Origin: Cymbidium sinense
Taxonomy: Eukaryota > Streptophyta > Magnoliopsida > Asparagales > Orchidaceae
NCBI GenBank assembly: GCA_021442155.1
Contig: CM038214.1
Coordinates: 48,924,703 to 48,988,702 of the forward strand
Direction of reading: 5' to 3'
DNA length: 64,000 bases
Below the pieces are notes generated by a model. It did no database searches, had not been told where the DNA came from, and worked only from the letters and a program-made list of their open reading frames with translations. A program made the position numbers and the translations under genes. Shown piece after piece: positions 58,571 to 64,000 of the stretch (positions are counted from its first letter, which is position 1; each line of letters opens with the position of its first letter).

Positions 58571-58969
58571 AACCTAAACCTAAACTAAACTAAACTAACT
58601 AAAACAAACCCTCCCTAAACCCTCTAAACCAAACCATAAAGCCTTACCACATGCCTACCACCCCACCTCCACCCCACCACTACCCACCACTCTGACCTGA
58701 CCTCACCTACACTGAGCCACCCAAACTGAGCCTACTAAAACTGACCCCTAACTGATCTACCCTAATCTCTAGGCCCTAAAGCCCTACCAAGTCTAAACCT
58801 ACCCAACCACACCCAAACCTGTGCCACTTGCCTCTAGGCTAACCAAATCACAGGCCACCAAACCTCTAAACCCTAACCCTGGCCCACCTCCCTGGCTCCT
58901 GGCCACCAGCACTAACCTTACCTAACCTGACCTAACCCTAACTCCAAACCCTCCCTCCTCGCTCTCTTC
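58571..58969 (-). repeat. Degenerate C-rich telomere-like segment
   Basis: It starts as CCTAAA repeats, then becomes a C-rich mosaic of CCTAAACC, CCTACC, CCACC, CTGACC and CTGGCCACC up to about 58965. The G+C content is clearly above the rest of the window. No coding region is seen. The last part (CCTCCCTCCTCGCTCTCTTC) may be the 5' end of the following LINE. Confidence 0.6.
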
Positions 58970-58999
58970 TCTCTAGTGATTTTGCATCCCTCTTGTGGC

Positions 59000-60465
59000 A
59001 TCCCGTCAGGGATCTCTCATAATTTTGGCTTCAGTTTGAATGAATTCAAAGGCTTGAATGGCATCATACATGTGTGCTTCATCCTTAATCATGACTATGG
59101 TGAGTTTGATTCATATGACTCCACCTCAAATTTTGGATGCTTTGGCTAAGACATCAGACATTTTCGGGATCGGCGACCAAATGCTACAAATTCTACTAAA
59201 TCATTTAAGGAAGCTCTCTAGTAAGGCTTCTCACCTTGTTGAGTTTGGTTAATCTCATTTTGACTTCTTTCATGGTTTTTAGTCATTATGTTCTTTCGAT
59301 GTGGATGTTGAATTGTTGGTGAAACCATTTGAATTCTCTCTTGTTAGAAAATTTGTTTACATCTGAATTTGGATAAAATCTGCACCTTTTTTCATTATCT
59401 TAAGCATACAGGTGCCTTCTCGATTGGTTTTATTGACCCTCAGCATATTCTGATTCAACTTTCTAACGATCTAGATTATTCACATATTTTTTTGCATCAC
59501 TCTTTATCTTTAATTATTAAATGCACTTACTGAAGTGGTCACCCCTTTTTAACATTAAGGAGGAATCTCTTATTGTCCTTGTGTTATCTCTTCCTAATAT
59601 GCCCATTCATTTTGTTACACATCATGATGCTTTTTTTGGGGCTCTTTTTTGGTGCCTTTATAACTTCGACCAAGCGGCTGGCGATCTCTTACGTGGCTCA
59701 GATCCTAGTGGAATTAGACATAACTAAAAAAACACCCTAAGGAAGTTTGGATTGGCTGAATTGGAGAATCTTTTGGTTTTTTGTTCTAACTATAAAATTC
59801 ATGGCCATGAAAATTTTGATTGCTTTATTCTCCATCCTCATTTAAAAAAGAGAAATCCTCCCAAATAAAATCTTGTTCCTAGTCATAAGCCAATCACTAC
59901 ATATGTTCAAAAATTAGCCTCAGATCCTAAGAATGGTATGAAGGCTAGTATTGAGGTTGATTCCTTGAATATCAGGGTCATTTCTGTTGAACCAATTTTG
60001 GATCCTATCTTTGTTGCTTGCTTTTCAAAATGGGAAAGATGATTTACCTCTTACCTCTTCTTTAAATTTAAAATTTCTAATGAAGAATAACAAATTTTCA
60101 AGGTTATTGGATGATGATTCTATTTCCTTTGATTCTATCCTTGCTTCTATGACGACTTTGATCGATGAAAATTAAGTTTTCAATGAGGATTTAAACAATG
60201 TCAAGTGAAAATATTTGATCTGGATTTAACTACCTGTGCTTTTAATGGTTCTAAATCATCACCGTCTCTCATTTCTAATCTTGATATTCATGTTAATCCT
60301 ACTTTTCAACTTAATTTGGATTTGGAAGAGGGTGAACTCCTCTATAAACACTTGGAGAAGTCTCTTAAATTGGTGACCAATGTTACTAAATCTTACTCGG
60401 ATGATGACTCTAGGGAAAAGGAAATGGTTTTCAAACTTATCATGCCAAAAGAAAAAAAGTGTTAA
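59000..60465 (+). pseudogene. LINE ORF1 (DUF4283-like, zinc knuckle remnant), broken
   Basis: The ORF at 59521-59727 reads MHLLKWSPLFNIKEESLIVL and PNMPIHFVTHHDAFFG, then FDQAAGDLLRGSDPSGI, matching the DUF4283 pattern (KW-P-F---EE--I--VW--LP-LP-H and a DQAT---SRPSVAR segment) of plant L1 ORF1 proteins. After a stop, ENLLVFCSNYKIHGHENFDC (about 59764) looks like a zinc knuckle, C-x2-Y-x3-H-x4-H-x4-C by eye, in which the second Cys is Tyr. The open frame 60205-60465 is the acidic C-terminal tail (LDLEEGELLYKHLEKSLKLV). The protein would bind LINE RNA. The real start is uncertain; 59058 is only the first long open Met. Confidence 0.75.
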
Positions 60466-62200
60466 AATTACCTCACAAACTTAAAAAACACTAGACAACA
60501 AAGCCTCTCACTCTTCTAATTCTTAATTATCCTTTTCTTTTCATTATGTTAATTCTATTATTGTATACCCATCATTATTTATACATCTTATATCTTTTGG
60601 TCTGCCTCTACATAATAAAATTAATCATTACTCTTATTGGACATTTTTATTATTAATAAGATTAATCTTATTTTGGAATAATTTTAACATAATTTTTTAT
60701 TGATGATATAACAAGTTATTTAATAATTAGTCTTATGTTTTTTATTTGGATGATAAGTTTCTTAAATCTTATATTTTTTTGTTTATTGTTTTCTATATAA
60801 TCAGGAATTCCTTTATAATTGAATTTCAATAACATTATTATTTATCATTTTGGACAAGACACTTCAAAATTGTGTGGTTGATCTCAATACATTTATTCTA
60901 AACTAAAATTTCCATATATTGTTTTATCTATTGGAAAACTTTAGACTTAATTGACCTCTTTTAATTCAATACATGGACTTCTAGTCTTATAAAGAAGAAT
61001 TGGAATAAGCTCTTTTTAATTTAAGAACATTGGTATACTTAATGTTGATCCTTGATGTAATAGAAATGAAAATATGTCAATCCTCCTTTTGGATGAATTG
61101 ACTCTAATAAACTAATAATTGAATATAAAATATTAACTTTTTTTAGTAGAATAAAGAACATTTTGAGATTTATCATAATTTTTTAAAGATAAAATTTGTA
61201 GATCTTCTTATTTCTAATCTTCTTTGATTTAACAAATATAGATTTGGTAGATCTAGAAAAAAACTTTTAAACTTATAAAAAGAATATGTAAACTTTATAA
61301 TTTTAAGATGGAATTAATAATTTAATAATTTTATGCTTTGGTTAAATAAAAGAGAATAATTTTTATTATGACATCTTTTAGTCTTTAAAATAACATTAAG
61401 ATTTGTAGAATTCCTTATCTTAAACATTTAAATCTATTGGAATATTATATTACTTTCAATTTTCAAAATTTTTTCAAAAACTACTTATTCTAATAATGAT
61501 AGAAATGAAATTTTGATTATTGTTTATTTTCTAAAATCAATTACTTTTTTATGGTTTTTTATATTAAAATTTTTGATTGAAAATAGTGATTGATTTTTTA
61601 ATGGTAATCCTTTTCTTTTTTTTACTTCATTACAATTTTTTTTCTTAAAAATGTTAGATTATTTTTTATTGATCATTTAGAAATCTTTGTCACATTCTAA
61701 TATTACTTTACTATTATTTTAATTATTCATGTTAATAAAATTAATCATATTTTAGAATGATATTTACAACAAATTTTTGTTAGTAATAAGATTTGGTTTT
61801 TTTAATAATTTCATTGATTTTATTATTGATGATTTTTAAAGTTGTTATCTCAAATCTCTTATCTTTGACTATTGTTTTTTGAGCTCTTTTGTTTTATGCT
61901 TCATATTTAGATAATTATTTTTAAATTTAAAATTTTTCTCTATCAACAAACCTTGTTTATTATGGTGATTTCAACACTATTTTTTTCTTAAAATAGTGGT
62001 TTCTCTCCCAATATGTTTTCTATGAAAAAATTTTCCAATATGATCCTTGATTGTATTTATTTATATTGGCTTTGATCTAATTACACTTAAAACTTTGACT
62101 TTAAGGTTCAATTCTTTAATACTCATTGGATTACTCAATGGCCTTTACTTATTTGATCATTTAAGTGGACTTGTCTATTTTTTTTGGTTTCTATTAAAAT
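60466..62200 (+). pseudogene. LINE ORF2 endonuclease part, heavily decayed
   Basis: No open frame over 60 codons remains. Near the end of the domain one frame reads LFYASYLD (about 61890), and then STNLVYYGDFNTIFFL (61945-61995), corresponding to the VYAS and GDFN catalytic motifs of L1 endonucleases. The N-terminal WNxRG motif could not be placed with confidence. The sequence is very T- and A-rich. Confidence 0.6.
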
Positions 62201-64000
62201 AATTCTAATAAATTAAAAAAATTGCTCTCCTTTTAGATTTAAATGTGGATTCAAAATATTAATTTCCATGATGTTGTACTAAAATTTGAAATCCCCTTTA
62301 CATCATGATTAATTTGATTATATGAATGACTTTTTTTAAACATAAAATAATTAAACAAAATTTGGTGGAATAAGTTATTTCAAAAAATTTTACTAATAAT
62401 ATTATGGAAAATTTGGTTTATGATCTTGAATCTTATTCACAATCCTTCTAAACTCTTTTCTTTGAAGTGAGATAAACTTGTCAATTTCTAAAATATGGAA
62501 AGAGACTTACTCAAAATTTAGTAAAGATATTATGATGGTGACAAGAATACTAGGTATTTTCATGCTTTGGTTAAGGAGCTTTGAATATATTCAAAAATTA
62601 AAAAATGCATTGGATTATGGATAAAATGATTTGGTTACTATCAATTACTTTATAAATATGCTAAACTTGCTCTTATGAAGCTATTTTCCAAATATGATTC
62701 TTTCCATTATTAATAATGATGATAATGATTTGCTTACCATTTTATTTAATGAAATGATTTTTTTAAAGTTCTAAATAGCATGAACATTGATTCTATTGCT
62801 TCTATTGGGGTTTCACTACTAAAATTTTTCAAAATGTTGGTTTATCAAAAATGATTTGATTGAGGCTATGATTGATTTTTTTATGTAATCCTTTTTTATA
62901 TATTTTTCTATTACTTTTATTATTCTACCAAGGATAACAATTATTGGGTTATTTTAGACACATTTCTTTGCACCTTCTTAATGTATTTTAAATCTTACCA
63001 ACATGGTTAGTCCTTTACTTAAATAAATTATCTAAAAGTTTTTGTTAGAGGTAAATCTATTTCTAACAATATTTTACTTGAACTAATTGCTTATGCCAAG
63101 ATTAGAAACATTCTTTTTTAAATTATACCAAACTTTGATCATTTTATTTCTTCTAGATTTTAAATTTATTTGGGTTTTCTAAAAAAATTATTTTCTTATC
63201 AAAAAATATATCATAATGTTTTTTTGTTCTTAATGGAACATTTCTTTATTATGGCTTACAAATTTATCTGCTTTATTTTATTATTATTTGTTGAGTACTT
63301 ATCTAGATCAATGATTTATTCTTAAATATTAATATGTACTACAAAACTCTTATGGTCTCATTTTCTATCAAGTTTCTAATCATTTTTATTATTTTTTCAA
63401 TGATTAAATATGGTCTTAAAATTTTTTAAATAAATTTGGTACAAAATGGTCTTTCATAAATGATAAAAATATTTTATCATTTCTCTAGCATCTCTATACT
63501 AAACTCAATCAAATTTCAAATCATTAATTTTAAAATCAATAATTACCTCTAAGTAAATTGGATCTTTAAAGGAAATGATATGTCTATGGTTAATTCAAAA
63601 AATTTCAAATAAAATATCAATTTGGGAATTCATTACTATCCTTTGGTTATGCTCACTATCCTTAAAACATTCAATCATGTCTTAATTTTATTCAACTATT
63701 ATTATGCTTTACTTATAATTGATCATTTTATTTAACAAATTTTTTGGGACTCTATTAATTCTAAAGATCATTGGACATCTAAATAAATATTGTGGTCCTT
63801 TGGATGAAGTGTCTTGGTTAAACATATTTGTGAAGTATCATTGCTTTTCTCATAAATCTTATTTAGAAAGAATGATACTTTGCTAATTTTTATGATGTAT
63901 TAGTCTTATATGCTTATAAATTTGACTCTTGTTTGAAAAGATTGTTCATTAAATGGGTTGATGAATCATTAATATTGAATTTCTCAATTTTTCCTTTTTC
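62201..64000 (+). pseudogene. LINE ORF2 linker and reverse transcriptase, heavily decayed
   Basis: Recognisable pieces are YYDGDKNTRYFHALVKEL near 62530-62580 (a conserved segment between endonuclease and RT), LDTFLCTFLMYFKSY near 62955-63000 (the RPISLCN-YK segment) and FVRGKSISNNILLELIAYAK at 63041-63100 (the AFV-GRxI-DNILLAQE motif of L1 RT). The catalytic FADD box could not be placed. Beyond about 63400 the frames are too decayed to assign domains, and the element continues past the window edge. Confidence 0.65.

Larger units (their letters stand above)
58970..64000 (+). mobile_element. Third L1-type LINE, sense, very AT-rich, running off the window
   Basis: ORF1-like sequence (59058-60465) is followed by a strongly AT-rich, decayed ORF2 with endonuclease (GDFNT at 61964-61980), the post-endonuclease segment (DKNTRYFHALVKE near 62540) and RT (FVRGKSISNNILL at 63041-63079). 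It is a different subfamily from the other two LINEs: the ORF1 protein is better conserved, but the ORF2 part has decayed far more. The 3' end lies beyond 64000. Confidence 0.8.

Overview
The window is nuclear DNA from a land plant. The evidence is Arabidopsis-type (TTTAGGG) telomere-like repeats, a Ty3/gypsy element of the Tat/Ogre type with a tRNA-Arg primer site, and L1-type LINEs carrying an RNase H domain. It is AT-rich and repeat-dense. I found no host protein-coding gene, no RNA gene and no CRISPR array. Almost every coding stretch is a retrotransposon relic broken by stops and frameshifts. The species cannot be named from the sequence.

Layout. (1) 1-4583 and 33606-about 34690 are two halves of an older Ogre-like element: a protease tail, reverse transcriptase, RNase H, integrase C-terminus and a repeat-filled 3' untranslated region. 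(2) A younger member of the same family, 4584-33605, about 29 kb, is inserted in that 3' region. It has two directly repeated LTRs of about 7.7 kb (4584-12239 and 25834-33605), a primer-binding site at 12248-12265, a leader filled with hairpin-forming repeats (about 12740-14830), gag (about 16260-17830), a decayed protease zone, RT, RNase H, archaeal-type RNase H, integrase and a tandemly repeated 3' region. (3) 34690-36120 is a degenerate satellite with a period near 350 bp. (4) 36128-52290 is dominated by TTTAGGG-oriented telomere-like repeats and derivatives. These are interrupted by a nearly full-length antisense L1-type LINE (36361-42530), two copies of a short glycine-rich retroposon (42806-43285 and 43391-43705) and an unidentified insert (49386-50580). 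(5) A 100-N assembly gap lies at 52291-52390. (6) 52391-54757 is a diverged relic of the giant LTR, joined to a 5'-truncated sense LINE (about 54790-57065). (7) 57066-58965 holds repeats in the opposite, CCCTAAA orientation, with a third glycine-rich retroposon. (8) 58970-64000 is a third, very AT-rich LINE running off the window.

Two patterns deserve most attention. First, the leader of the large LTR element holds about twenty units spaced about 96 bp apart. Many carry a stem around a conserved loop of about 10 nt, and the stem sequence differs from unit to unit while pairing is largely kept, which looks like compensatory change. Second, every non-LTR retroposon whose 3' end is visible (two LINEs and three glycine-rich elements) has that end joined to the CCCTAAA strand of telomere-like DNA. 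This is the polarity expected if reverse transcription were primed from a telomeric G-strand 3' end. The TTTAGGG block on the left and the CCCTAAA block on the right also face each other head to head, as in an ancient end-to-end chromosome fusion, although the assembly gap lies between them.
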